Origin: Dugong dugon
Taxonomy: Eukaryota > Chordata > Mammalia > Sirenia > Dugongidae
Assembly: GCA_030035585.1 (NCBI GenBank)
Contig: CM057467.1
Span: 69,056,941 to 69,120,940, forward strand
Direction: 5' to 3'
Length of the DNA: 64,000 nucleotides
Shown here: positions 1 through 12,906 of the stretch, piece by piece
How positions within the stretch are numbered: position 1 is the first letter of the stretch
Layout: each line of letters begins with the position of its first letter
Program-made: the position numbers and the translations under genes
Notes under the pieces: model-generated
What the model was told of the DNA's origin: nothing
The model's input: only the letters and a program-made list of their open reading frames with translations
Database searches by the model: none

Positions 1-660
1 CAATCCCTCTGGGCAAACCACTAAGGCTCTCTTCCCTTATTGAGAGTCTGATTCTGTTCCTCTTCTTTAAGAGGCTTTGTTACACTACATGAGGTTGTAA
101 AAGCTTATTATTTTTCCCCCCTTGGGGGAAAGCTATTAATTGTGGGAAAATGTCCAGCTAATACCCATTATGCCAGCTAAACAACAGGGTGGCATCCTAT
201 ATGGCTCAGGCATTTCCTCCTATTTTATATTAAATTTGAAGAGAAAACATTCCTAAATTATACTTTCAAGGAAGTGTTTCCTTATGCCTAAATGAAGGGA
301 GCATAAATGGGTAGTGGTAATGCCATTATCTGGCTATTTTGCTGATAAAGGCAGAATTCTATGAGTTAAGGTTAAGGATCTCTGGATCTGTCACCTATGG
401 ACACTGCCTGAGTTCACATTCTTGTTATAACTTGTCTGAATTCTCTCTGCCTCAACCAGGGAAGAGGCCTATTTTTGTGCCACAGGCCCCTCTGGGAGTC
501 TGATGAAGTCTATGGTTCCTTCTTAGAATAATGTTTTTAAATGAATAAATGAATAAAATACATAGAATTACAAAGGAAACCAATTTTATAGAAATACAGT
601 GATCAAATATTAAAACAAATGTGTGATCTAGTAATATATGTGCATCTTTGTTAGTTTAGG
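1..660. other. Intronic sequence without recognised features
   Basis: AT-rich, apparently unique sequence. I see no ORF of interest, no recognisable repeat and no tandem structure. It may hold an old repeat too diverged to recognise by eye. Confidence 0.5.
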
Positions 661-690
661 AGAGTGAAAATCTTTTCTAAAAGCCTGCTA

Positions 691-1384
691 GCAGGGACAG
701 ATTACCCAATAAGTGAGGTAAGCACATGCTTAGGGCATCAACAAAACAGGGGCACCAGTTGTCCAAAGCAAAGACCCATAGATGCCAAGCAGACAGGACA
801 CAGGAAAAGTGAGCACTGCAGTGGAAGGGAACTGGCAGGGCACTAAATAAAATGGATACCAGCTGCAGTGCATGAGAATGTGCCAGCCGAAAATAAAGTT
901 CATGCAAGGTCATGAAGGTGCCCGCGCACGGTTGTTTTTAAGCTATGAGGTCTCTACAACTTCAACACCTTCATTGGCATCTGTCTCCTATGGTCCCCTC
1001 CCATGTAACAAACTCCTTATCTCGGTGGTCTCTTGGGAGTATACTATTTCCTTCTAATAAACAGGAGTTGGGGGTAAGCTGTCGAGTCTAACTCTTGCTA
1101 CATTCACCCAATATGCAATTAGATCCAACATGAGCAGTTATGGGGCAAGGACAGATTATATGAATAGATAACAGGTCTCTGATCCATTTTGAGAGAACCA
1201 TCTTGTACATCGAAGTCTGCTGATGCAGCAGCTCCAGCCAGGAGGGCCAGCAATGCTCTTTGCCATGATATACAAGGGTATGCTCTTGCATACGTCCTGG
1301 CAAACAACCAATGGGAACTCCAGTCCTCGGGTGACCCTAAGCATATGCTTACCTTGCTTATGGGGTAATCCATCCCTGTCCTCG
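691..1384. repeat. Inverted repeat pair of an unnamed old repeat
   Basis: About 55 bp at 691-745 (containing GATTACCCAATAAGTGAGGT and CATGCTTAGGG) recurs in reverse complement at 1328-1384 (CCCTAAGCATATGCTTACC, GGGGTAATCC). The 580 bp between them show no recognised gene. The arms could be the ends of one palindromic element or two opposed copies of one repeat. I cannot name the family. Confidence 0.55.
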
Positions 1385-1446
1385 AATCGTATACTCAGAT
1401 TCCAAATACCTTAGAAAATACTGCTGAAGAGCAGACATAAAAAGGA

Positions 1447-2640
1447 GATACCAAAAAAGAAGCTGAAAGCATCGCCAATAAAATGCAAACACTAAAGTAC
1501 GTATTTATGTTGGTTATGTAGAATAATACAGCGTTTTCATCAGACGAGTCAAGTTCTCCAAGATTCAGAAGTAAATTTAAAGACATGAACAGATCTCTAC
1601 CAGTCATTAACAGAGCATTTACATAAGAGAAGATTTTGAGAATTTTGAAAACACAACAAAACAAATACTGCCAAATACTAATTACAAAGCAGTCCACTAT
1701 TGCAGAAGCATTAGAAAGAAACAAGTGACTATTTAAAAAAAAAAAAAAAAATACACGTGAGGAATGTGCTTCTTAGTTCAATCAGATATATAAGACCAAA
1801 TGGGCAGCTCCTGTCCAAACGCAGGATAAGAAGGCAGGAAGGGACAGGAACTGGCCAGATGGACACAGGGAACCTGGGGTGGAAAGGGGGATGTGCTGTC
1901 ACATTGTGGGGATTGTAACTAATGTCACAAAACGATATGTGTATAAATTTTTGAATGAGAAATTAACTTGAGCTATAAACTTTCACCTAAAGCACAATAA
2001 AAAATAAATAAATAAGTAAAAAGAAAGAAACAAGTAAATGGCAGAAGTGCACCAGAAGTATTGAGCGCCAGAGATCAATTTCATGTAACCACATAATACA
2101 CCATCACTGACACATTTGAATCTTACATGAAAAGAAGGGCCAAAGTGTATGAAGTTCTTTCAAATAGATTTTCTTTCTTAAACAATGTGGATGTACCTCA
2201 TGAAGAATGTAAGAAGGCATCCAAGAAGTAAGTGCAGTCTTATCCTGATGACTTTACGGAGAAGTGCCACAATTTCATTCTTATGTGAGAACTGAGTTTA
2301 CAGATTCAGGAAAGACAAATTATACTCATGTAGGCATGTATGATTCAGTAATAGAAGATAAAATACAATGCATATTTCCCAAAGTTGAAACTGCTTGATG
2401 CATATTCCTAACTTTTAATGATCACAAACTGCAAAGAGAACACTTATTTTCCTCCTTAAGGGGATTCAAAAACCCTCAGCATACAACAATGATTCAAGAA
2501 AGACTCAATTCATTATCCTTAATATGTACGGAAGTAGATATTGTTCTGCAGCTTAATTGTGACAAAATCACTGAAGGATTTGTAAGAGCAAAGAATAGAA
2601 ATGTTTTTAATTATAACGTGTTAGAGATGAAAAATCTATC
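1447..2640 (+). pseudogene. Degraded hAT/ZMYM-like (DUF4371 plus hAT dimerisation) transposase relic
   Basis: Forward translation across several frames gives pieces that resemble the C-terminal half of hAT-Tip100/Zaphod transposases and the related ZMYM proteins. EAESIANKMQTLKYVFM lies near 1460. A piece near 2115-2190 includes RRAKVYEVLSNRFSFLNN. A hAT-dimerisation-like segment with TTMIQERLNSLSLICTEVD lies near 2490-2550. Stops and frameshifts are frequent, so it is not functional. A later L1 tail splits it at 1727. A Zaphod-type DNA transposon is most likely; a processed copy of a ZMYM-type gene is the alternative. The assignment rests on recalled family motifs. Confidence 0.5.
1727..2021 (+). 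mobile_element. 5'-truncated L1 3'-UTR insertion with target-site duplication
   Basis: This is the end of the L1 3' UTR in sense orientation, closing with AAGCACAATAAAAAATAAAT. It is flanked by a perfect 14-bp duplication, AGAAAGAAACAAGT, at 1713-1726 and 2022-2035. It splits the hAT-like relic, so it is younger than that relic. An A-run at about 1735-1751 marks its 5' end. Confidence 0.85.
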
Positions 2641-2780
2641 TAAAAATAAAATGTAGTGATTTGCTGTAATATTTGTTTCCTGATCAATATAAATTTTCTT
2701 TTATGACATCTTTTCACTCATTTATTCATTCATAATTATAGGATTTATTATGAAACAAGCATCAAAACTGAAGTTGTTTT

Positions 2781-4153
2781 TAGGTGCCGTTAAGCCGGTT
2801 CTGACACATAGCGACCCTATGTACGACAGAACAAGACGCTGTCCAGTCCTGCGCCATCCTCACAATCGTTTTTATGCTTGAGCCAATTGTTGTAGCCACT
2901 GTACCAATCCATCTCGTTGAGGGTCTTCCTCTTTTTTGCTGACCCTCTATTTTACTAAGCTGATATCCTTCTCCGGGGACTGATCCCTCCTGATAACATG
3001 TCCAATGCATGTGAGACGAAGTCTGACCATCCTTGCTTCTAAGGAGCATTCTGGTTGTATTTCTTCCAAGACAGATTTGTTTGTTCTTTTGGCAGTCCAT
3101 TGTATATTCGATATTCTTCACCAACACCACAATTCAAAGGCGTCAATTCTTGTTTGGTTTTCTTTATTCATTGTCCAGCTTTCACATGTATATGAGGTGA
3201 CTGAAAACACCACGGCTTGGGTCAGGTGCCCTTTAGTCCTCAAAGTGACATCTTTGCTTTTTAACACTTTAAAGAGGTCTTTTGCAGCAGATTTGTCCAA
3301 TGCAATGTGTCTTTTGATTTCTTGACTGCTGCTTCCATGGGTGTTGATTGTGGATCCAAGTGAAATGAAATCCTTGACAGCTTCAATTTTTTCTCTGTTC
3401 ATCATGATGTTGCTTATTGATCCAGTTGTGACAATTTTTGTTTTCTTTATGTTGAGGTGTAATCCATACTGAAGGCTGTGGTCTTTGATCATCAGTAAGT
3501 GCTTCAAGTCCTCTTCACTTTCCCCAAGCAAGACTGTATCATCTACTAATGTAGGTTGTTAATGAGTCTTCCTCCAATCCTGATGCCCTGTTCTTTATTT
3601 CATAGAGTCCAACTTCTTGGATTATTTGTTCAGCATACAGATTGAATAGGTATGACGAAAGGATACAACCCTGACATACACCTTTCCTGACTTTAAACCA
3701 TGCAGTATCCCCTTGTACTGTTCGAATGACTGCCTCTTGATCTATGTACAGTTCCTCACGAGCACAATTAAGTGTTCTGGAATTCCCATTCTTTGCAATG
3801 CTATCCATAATTTGTTATGATCCACACAGTCAAATGCCTTTGCATAGTCAATAAAATACCATCTTTCTGGTAGTCTCTGTTTTCAGCCAGGATCCATATG
3901 ATATCAGCAATGATAACCCTCATTCCACATCCTCTTCTGAATCAGGCTTGAGTTTCTGGCAGTTCCCTGTCAATACACTGCTGCAGTCGCTTTTGAATGA
4001 TCTTCAGCAAAGTTTTACTTGCGTGTGATATTAATGATATTGTTAGATAATTTCCGCATTTGGTTGGATCACCTTTCTTGGGAATAGGCATAAATATGGA
4101 TCTCTTCTAGTCAGTTGGCAGGTAGCTGTCTTCCAAATTTCTTGGCAAGTAGG
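2781..4153 (-). mobile_element. RTE-clade LINE, 5'-truncated, reverse-transcriptase 3' half
   Basis: Minus-strand translation gives RTE reverse-transcriptase C-terminal segments in order. They include KVRKGVCQGCILSSYLFNLY near 3640-3700, HLNIKKTKIVTTGSISN near 3410-3460, SAAKDLFKVLKSKDVTLR and ESWTMNKENQTRIDAFELWCW-like sequence near 3120-3200. The 3' end at about 2781 carries the tail shared with AfroSINEs (revcomp of TTCTGACACATAGCGACCCT). Possible duplication AGTTGTTTT lies at 2772-2780 and 4154-4162. Frameshifts make it dead. Confidence 0.88.
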
Positions 4154-4446
4154 AGTTGTTTTAAAGCAAAGTTAGTGAAAGTCAATTTTTTTGTTGTGGG
4201 AGATCAACAGAATTTTACATTGATTGTTGAAACAACTGAGTTCACTGACTCATTTTCCTTGCTGTAGAATATGTGGAATACTCTTTCTGCAGAAAATGTA
4301 TATAGTAAAAATCTTAGTACCTCTCATCCACTAAAAATTTTATAATCCCGTTCATCTCATTCTAATAAAATGGCATACACCACTTTTGCATTCAATCGCT
4401 ACTATTACAGTCACATTTAAAAAGAAGTTACATCATTGATAGCTAA

Positions 4447-4447
<1 letters not shown>
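4154..4447. other. Intronic sequence without recognised features
   Basis: Between the RTE copy and a dinucleotide repeat. No coding signal or recognisable repeat is seen. Confidence 0.5.

Positions 4448-4502
<55 letters not shown>
4448..4502. repeat. (CA)n/(TA)n microsatellite
   Basis: About 20 CA units followed directly by about six TA units. Probably polymorphic in length. Confidence 0.95.
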
Positions 4503-4659
4503 GATAGCTCACATATCCTGTTCAAATGCATGAGTGAGCAGAGGAGGGGGCACCAGAGATTATCACTGTTTAGGGCCCTCACATGCCTTAATCTTGTCCT
4601 TCCCCCTAGCAGACTTATCCTCACATCTCATAGTGGCAGACTGTTAGTTGTCCTTTCAA

Positions 4660-5200
4660 AATTCCATTCAGCCCCTTTTCTGGGGCACATGGCTGTTCCA
4701 GCTAGAGATTCCATTTTCATTGCTCCCTTGCAGCTAGGTGTGGCCATGTGACTGTGTTATCATCAATATAAAATTCAGTGGAACGTGAGCAGAAGAAATG
4801 ATGCCACATCTAGATTTGGGCCTTAAAACATTGGATGTGAGCTTTTCTTTTCTTTCCCACTCCTTAAAAGTTAGAACTCTGGCATGCTTATAAGCAGCTT
4901 CTACCTTTCTACAGGAAACGTAGGAGATGGTGGAGCAACACAAAAGAAAAAAACTGGATCCCTAGATGACCTTATAGTACTACTCTGACACACATAGGGT
5001 CACCATGAGTTGGAATCAACTCGACAGCAACTGGTTTGGAGATGACCCTGTGTGGCATGAAGCCCCCATCCCCCAGCTTAGACTGGCCACACTAATATAT
5101 GAGACAGACAAACGTATTTCTATCTTCTTTAAGGCAATGAGTTTCATGTTTTCTAGTACAGCAGCTTTCCTAAGTGAAACCATGACTGGTTAGACAAATC
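4660..5200 (+). mobile_element. Old interspersed repeat, probably LTR-derived
   Basis: The text CTTGCAGCTAGGTGTGGCCA, followed by GTGAGCAGAAGAAATGATG and later an ATGGTGGAGCAACA segment, matches a widespread ancient mammalian repeat that I recall but cannot name with certainty. It looks like an LTR with no coding capacity. An AfroSINE tail interrupts it at 4972-5039. Confidence 0.4.
4972..5039 (+). mobile_element. AfroSINE 3'-tail fragment
   Basis: Only the last ~68 bp of the SINE is present, with GGGTCACCATGAGTTGGAAT and then CAACTCGACAGCAACTGG. It is flanked by the duplication AGATGACC at 4964-4971 and 5040-5047. Confidence 0.8.
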
Positions 5201-5939
5201 ATTTGGGGTGGACTGGATGTTAGTTGTTAACCACACTAGATTACTACAGTGGACTATGTCTGATATGCAGAATATATACAAGGGAGTCATATGATATGGG
5301 CAATTATGGGAATTCAACTATATATTTTCAGAAAAAGAGAAAAAAAAAGAACTATTTAAATAGTGAGGGTTATTCAGCCGTTCTGCTCAAAGAGCACAGA
5401 CCGTGGATTGAGCATGAAATAGCGGACATGTAGCTGCTATTCCTTCCATTTCAGTTTCATAGTGGCTGTTTATAATGTGAACCTTTTGTCTCACTGAATG
5501 TGTTTCTAGAGTTTAAAATTACAATATGTATTTTTTCACATAACATGGACACAAACTGCAAAGCAACTATTTTATCTGGTCCTCAATGAAAGATAACCGT
5601 ATGTTCTAACATGAGGGAAACTTCTTAAAGGATTTACTATGAATGATTATTATTTTAAGTGCTAACGTTAAAATAAATCCCTGAATAAGACTCAAGTCCA
5701 CCATATTAGCCTTAATAAATCAGAATGGTAGGATCTAAGGCTTGGAGAAACCTTAACTATCAATCTAGCCCCAACCACCTGCACCATATTATTAGAATCT
5801 CTTGTAAAAATAAATGTTTGCAGATACTGGTGACCAACTGAGGAAATCTTCCCATGATTCTACTCTAGCATTTTTCCACACTTGCATGTCTATGCATATG
5901 TTCTTCCTGCCAGTAAACTGGTTTCTCTTAGTTTACCTG
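5201..5939. other. Intronic sequence without recognised features
   Basis: AT-rich sequence. Short open frames here have no coding character. I recognise no repeat family before the L2 tail. Confidence 0.45.
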
Positions 5940-6190
5940 GGAAACAACCCCTTTAAGAATCATGTCAAAGATCACACTTTCTGTAAAGGCTCCCCTAACT
6001 CACCCAATCTTAGGTACCCCTTTCTCTCTGCTCCCATTGTACTTCTTTCATCCACCTACTATAGCACTTAATACAATTGTCTCTTTGCCTGATTCCCCCA
6101 GAGAGCTCCTTGAAGGCAGAGACTATGGCTGATTTATTTATGTATCACCAAACTTTAAGAAAACGCCTGGCCCCCTGTAAGCAATGCCTA
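5940..6190 (+). mobile_element. LINE-2 3' end
   Basis: The segment with TCTTTCATCCACCTACTATA, AGCACTTAATACAATTGT and CTCCTTGAAGGCAGAGACT is typical of the L2 3' end. It is ancient and diverged. Confidence 0.6.
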
Positions 6191-6447
6191 TATATTTTTA
6201 AATGTTGAATGATAATGGTACGTATATCAAATCCATTTTTGGATGCTAAAATGTCTGAGTTTCAATAAAGTATTCTGAAATGCTCTAAGAAATACCCAAA
6301 GTGGTTTCTTTAATTCTTGGGAGTTTCCACATTCTATTTTGTTTTCAACTTTGACTTGAATAACAAAGAAAACAATATCATGTTCATTTGTACTACTAAA
6401 TTTAATCATTTCCACATTTCAAAATTGACCTTCTCATAAATTGTCAG

Positions 6448-6765
6448 TGTATCAGTCAGGCTTCTCTAGAGAAACAGAACAAATAGAGTGTGTGTGAATT
6501 AAAAGACTTATTTTTAAAAATTGGCTCTCTTGATTGTAGGAGTTGGTAAATTTGAAATTTGTGGGGTAGGCCACAGGCTGGAAACTCACGTAGGAGTTGA
6601 TGTTGCAGTCTTGAGGAGAAATGTCTTCTTTTTCAGGAAACCTCAGTTTTTAGTCTTAAGGCCTTCAACTGATTGGATTAGGCCCACCCACATTTACTTA
6701 AAGTCAACTGGTTGTAGATGTTAACTACATCTACAAAATACCTTTACAGGAACATCAAGGTTGGG
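6448..6765 (-). mobile_element. MLT2-like ERVL LTR fragment
   Basis: On the plus strand it reads as the reverse complement of an MLT2-type LTR: AGGCTTCTCTAGAGAAACAG, then GGCCTTCAACTGATTGGATT and GGCCCACCCACATT. The part corresponding to the LTR 5' end is missing. It is an old endogenous-retrovirus LTR with no coding sequence. Confidence 0.7.
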
Positions 6766-6835
6766 GAGTTTTCACACTTCTTTGGTTCTCTTTGCGTGGC
6801 TGCTAATTGGCTTGACTTTCTTTTAATTCTAGTAT

Positions 6836-6861
6836 ATATATATATACATGTACACAGATAC

Positions 6862-6897
<36 letters not shown>

Positions 6898-6898
6898 C
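6836..6898. repeat. (TA)n/(CA)n microsatellite
   Basis: Two TA runs separated by a short spacer, followed by (CA)n. Confidence 0.9.
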
Positions 6899-7009
6899 CT
6901 TTCAGCCTAACAAAAAGAATACATAAGTGACCATGAATGACCAATGTATGTTCCACATAGAAAACTCTCCTCTAAAAGGAAAATTAGTGTCTTAAGATAG
7001 ACATAAGCG

Positions 7010-7130
7010 AGGACAGTATGACATAGTAGAAAAGGTATGGGCCTAATTTAGAGTCAGAAAGTCTCAGGTTCAAATTCTGATTCCAAAAATTATTAGTTTT
7101 ATGACCCTGGAAAAGCTATATTTGACTAGG
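7010..7130 (+). mobile_element. MIR SINE
   Basis: The order TAGAGTCAGAAAGTCTCAGG, TTCAAATTCTGATTCC and ATGACCCTGGAAAAG matches the MIR core (a gagtcagacagacctgggttcaaat-like region). Ancient and diverged. Confidence 0.6.
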
Positions 7131-7156
7131 CACATGTTAGTTGTTTAATGACTGGT

Positions 7157-7352
7157 AATGATTTGCACTTGGTGGCATAACGGTTAAGTGCTCAGTAGGC
7201 TGGTGGTTCAAACCCATGCAGTGGCTCCGCAAAAGACCTGGTGATCTGCTCCTATAAAGATTACAGCTTAGAAAACCCTAAGGGGCAGTTCTATTCTGTC
7301 ACATGGGGTTGCTAAGAGTCAAAAATCAACTCACTGGCACCTAACAACAACA
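7157..7352 (+). mobile_element. AfroSINE
   Basis: It has a tRNA-like head (GTGGCATAACGGTTAAGTGC, GGTGGTTCAAACCCATG) and a body ending in GGGGTTGCTAAGAGTC and the RTE-like tail GGCACCTAACAACAACA. Essentially full length. Confidence 0.88.
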
Positions 7353-7599
7353 GTGATTTGGGAGGAGGTGGTAATAATTATTCAAGGACACTGCCTGGAG
7401 ACAATAAATTTTCTTGACATTTCCATTCTGTAATTACTATAAAATCCACACATACACACACTTTTTAAAAACTAATAAATAATGAATCACATTAACCTAC
7501 CTCAGAGGGAATGTCACAAAGGCAAAAAAAAATTGTTTAAAGACATATTAATGAAAAATTCAATTCAACAAACGTTTTTTAAAAGAGACAAATTCCTTC

Positions 7600-8495
7600 C
7601 CCCAGAGCCAACAGAGAGAGAAGGCTTTCCCCTAGAGGCGGCATGCTGAATTCAGACTTCTAGTCTCCTAAACTGTGAGAAAATAAATTTCTGTTCATTA
7701 AAGCCACCCACTTGTGGTATTTCTGTTACAGCAGCACTAAGAAATTAAGACAGAATTTGGTACCGAAAAGTGGGGGTGCTGCTCTAACAAACGCCTAAAA
7801 TGTGGAATGGTTTTATAATTGGGTAATGGGTAGAATCTGAAGACACTTTGATGTACTTCATAGTAAGGTCCTAGATTGCCTTGAAGAGACTGTTGGTAGA
7901 ATTATGGACATTAAGGCTGATTCCGATGAGGGCTCTGAAAGAATTGAGAGCTGTGATGACAGCGTCTATTATCATGAACAAAATGTTGCTAGAAACATGG
8001 ACCTTAAATGTGCTTCTGGTGAGACATTAAAAGGAAACGATGAACATGTGATCAGACATTGAAGGGAAGGTGATGCTTTTTACTTGTCTGAATTATATTC
8101 AAATGTTTGGTGGAAGGTAGAACTTGTGAGTGATGAACTTGGATATTTGGCTGAGGAGATTTCATGGTTTCTCCTTGCTGCTTACATTAGAATGTGGGAG
8201 GGAAGAGATGGAATGAACTGTGCAAAATGAAACTAGAATTTAAAGATCTGGAAAATTCTGTTGTACAAACTAAGGACACGTCTTAGAACTCTCACCAAGG
8301 ACATGGTGATTCAATCTTTTGCTAAAGAGATTAAGCCTGTAACTGATAGATCTGTTCAACCACTGAAGCAAAAATCCCATCAGTTTAGACTGAAAGGGAC
8401 AGAGACAGTACAAAATGAAGGAAAGCTGTCTGCCTCCTGGAATTCTATAGGCAGGAATTGGGCTAATGGAGTGACTCATTTAGGAACAAGACAAG
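7600..8495 (+). mobile_element. ERVL-MaLR relic: LTR 3' part plus internal region
   Basis: 7600-7752 is the 3' part of an LTR with the polyadenylation-like GAAAATAAATTTCTGTTCA, ending in AAATTAAGACA. It is the sense version of the antisense LTRs at 37975 and 54253. A primer-site-like GAATTTGGTACCGAAAAGTG follows, then non-coding MaLR internal sequence (ATTGGGTAATGGGTAGAATC). No second LTR is seen. L1 sequence follows from about 8496. No intact viral gene remains. Confidence 0.75.
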
Positions 8496-10152
<1,657 letters not shown>

Positions 10153-10217
10153 TTAAAAGAAAAATATACTACATTAGTTATAAGTAAAGTTTATACACCT
10201 ACAAAAGTACAAGCAGC

Positions 10218-10951
10218 ATCCCACTTTGGTGAGTGGCATCTGGGGTCTTAAAAGCTAGCCAGTGGCCATCTAAGATGCATCAATTGGTCCCAACCTACCT
10301 GGAGCAAAGGAGAATGAACAACACCAAAGACACAAGGAAAGTATTAGCCCAAGAGACAGAAAGGGCCACATAAACCTGAGACTTCATCAGCCTGAGATCA
10401 GAAGAACTAGGTGATGCCTGGCTACCACCAATGACCGCCTTGATAGACAACACAACAGAGAGTCCCTGATGGAGCAGGAGAACAGTGGGGTGCAGAATTC
10501 AAACTCTAGTAAAAAGACCAGACTTAATGGTTTCACTGATACTGGAGGGACCCTGGAAGACATGGCCCCCAGGCTCTCTGTTAGTCCAAAACTAAAACCA
10601 TTCCCGAGGCCAACTCTTCAAAGATTAGACTGGACTATGGGACATAAAATGAGACTTGTGAAGAGAGTGCTTCTTAGCTCAAGTAGATACATGAGACTAA
10701 ATGGGTAGCTCCTGTCCAGAGGTGAGATGAGAAGGCAAAAAGGGACAGGAGCTGGCTGAATGGACACGGTAAATCTGGGGTGGAAAAGGAGGGGTGTGCT
10801 GTCACAGTGTAGGGAGAGCAATTAGGGTCACATAACAATGTATGTATAAATTTTTGTATGAGAGACTAACTTGAAGCGTAAACTTTCACTTAAAGCACAA
10901 CAACAAAAAACAATATGAAAAAAATAAACAAATAAAAAGCAAAAAAAAAAA
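10218..10951 (+). mobile_element. 5'-truncated L1 3'-UTR insertion beside AAMDC exon 2
   Basis: L1 3' UTR in sense, from CATCCCACTTTGGTGAGTGG to an A15-type tail. A perfect 15-bp duplication, AAAAGTACAAGCAGC, lies at 10203-10217 and 10952-10966. The clean duplication and tail suggest a fairly young insertion. It sits about 70 bp upstream, in the AAMDC sense, of the exon's acceptor and is antisense to AAMDC. Confidence 0.93.
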
Positions 10952-11149
10952 AAAAGTACAAGCAGCTCTGGTTCTCTATGATTTATGAAGTATCTTTCTC
11001 ATTCATGTGATTGGCACCTCTTCCCTACAGAGGTCTAAACAGTAAATTGTTATCCTTGGGATCCTGAATCACCCATGAAAACCAGATACTACAAGTACTT
11101 CTCAGACGAAATCCTTAGGATATTTTCTGAGACATAAAATTAAAAGGTG

Positions 11150-11430
11150 GAGATTTACTTCAGCATGATGGAGTGAGGGGGTCAACACATTCTCTCCCCC
11201 CAAAACAAGTATAAACAAGTATAAAGCCGGACAAAACTGTCAAGAAACAACCAGTACAGTACTCTAGGAATCAATTAAAGGCATATTACAAACTGAGAAG
11301 CATTTATTCATGAAAACCAATTCATAAAAACCAACAATAAATCTCAAGATTCTGGCAAAGCAGCTCAAAAGAGATGTAACTCACTGAGGAAGAAAACGAA
11401 CAATCTAGAATTGCCAGGATTGAACAGGCA
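11150..11430 (+). mobile_element. Probable old L1 5'-region fragment
   Basis: The text GATTTACTTCAGCATGATGG, then CTCTCCCCCCAAAACAAG and GAGATGTAACTCACTGAGGA, resembles an L1M 5' UTR. The rest of 10967-11776 shows nothing recognisable. Confidence 0.4.
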
Positions 11431-11776
11431 AATAGGAGATAGACTAATCACTTATAATTACCTACTATATAAGCTGCTTGGCTATTGGCAATAACAGGTA
11501 ATTAAGCCCCAAAGTTTTTAGAATATACAAAATGAACTGCCTATCATATCAACATGTTTCATTGCCAATTGTGTCACTGATTGAAAGATAAACATCTGTC
11601 ATAGGAGTTATATACAAAGACGGCAGTTTCATTTTCCCATCCAGTCATCTCTGCCTGTAGTAATTCTTTCTGTTCTTGAAGTCCTGGTTTTAATAGGCTC
11701 CTCATGCAGTCTTTCCTATGTCACCGCTTAGACTGTATCTGCGCATCCTCTGTGCTCCAATACCTCCTGGTTTATT

Positions 11777-12272
11777 ATTATTTTTTAATTGTGCTTTAAA
11801 TCAAAGTTTACAGTTCAAGTTAGTTTCTCATACAAATTTATACGCACACTGTTGTGACCCTAGTTGCCCTCCCTATACTGTGACAGCACTCTCCTCCTTT
11901 CCATCCCTGATTTCCCATGTCCATTCAACCAGCTCCTGTCCCTTTTTGCCTTCTCATCTCGCCTCCAGACAGGAGCCGCCCATTTTAGTCTCCTGTATCT
12001 ACCTGAGCTAAGAAGCACTCTCTTCACAAGTATTATTTTATGTCTTATAGTCCAGTCTAATCTTTGTCTGAAGCGTTGGCTTTGAGAATGGTTATAGTTC
12101 TGTGCTAACAGACAGTCCGGGGGCCATGTCTTCCAGGGTCCCTCCAGTCTCAGTCAGACCATTAAGTCTAGTCTTTTTACTAGAATTTGAGTTCTGCACC
12201 CCACTTTTCTCCTGCTCCGTCAGGGACTCTCTGTTGTACTCCCTGTCAGGGTGGTCGTTGGTGGTAGCTGCG
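11777..12272 (-). mobile_element. 5'-truncated L1 3'-UTR insertion
   Basis: Reverse-complement L1 3' UTR, from a T-rich start (AATTGTGCTTTAAATCAAAG) to GTCAGGGTGGTCGTTGG. The duplication CCTGGTTTATT lies at 11766-11776 and 12273-12283. Confidence 0.9.
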
Positions 12273-12336
12273 CCTGGTTTATTCCTTAATAGGGTAATTA
12301 TCACACTAAACTATAGTTATTGTGCATGTGCATCTA

Positions 12337-12550
12337 CTGTATTTTACACAAATAATGTGCACCTTCTACGTTTGTTTGCCAACTGTACCCTCCCCCGTGA
12401 GGTATTTTCATAAGTTCCACTATGCCAATTTTTTTTACATGTTGCCGTAAAAAAAAAAGCATAGCATGCTTATACCTTGTGTGTGTGGGGGGGGTGGGGG
12501 TGGGGATTGGCAAACAAACAAAGGTATGTGTTATTTGTGTAAAAATACGG
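12337..12550. mobile_element. Tc1/mariner-type MITE (copy 1)
   Basis: A 214-bp element with terminal inverted repeats of about 45 bp: CTGTATTTTACACAAATAAT at the left and TTATTTGTGTAAAAATACGG at the right. Both ends carry TTTGTTTGCC-like sequence further in. It is flanked by TA dinucleotides (12335-12336, 12551-12552). It has no coding capacity and is a sibling of the element at 13479. Confidence 0.8.
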
Positions 12551-12679
12551 TATCTATTTAAAATCTTCCCATTACAGTGTAAGCTCCTTGAAGCAGGAAC
12601 TATTTTTTCTACCCTTAGTATTTGTCATAGGGCTTTGTTCCAAGTATTGGATGAATAAATAGTTTTTAAAATAAAAGGA

Positions 12680-12900
12680 TGAGAACAGATACCATTTACT
12701 GAGTATCCACTTCATACCACAAACTTTATATGCATTATCTCTAGTTCTCTCAAGAAACTTATAAAGTCAGCATTAGTATTACCATTTTAAAGTAAAAAAA
12801 CTCAGGTTAAGATAGGTTGAGTAATTTGATGAGGTTGATAAAACTTGGTTATGATGGGTTCTGGAGTTTAAACCTGAAACCATATAACTCTTTCTAGTAT
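12680..12900 (-). mobile_element. MIR SINE
   Basis: The reverse-oriented MIR signature is present: CATTTACTGAGTATCCACTT, then TTACCATTTTAAAGTAAAAA and a diverged ACCTGAAACC segment. Confidence 0.55.
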
Positions 12901-12906
12901 ACTATA

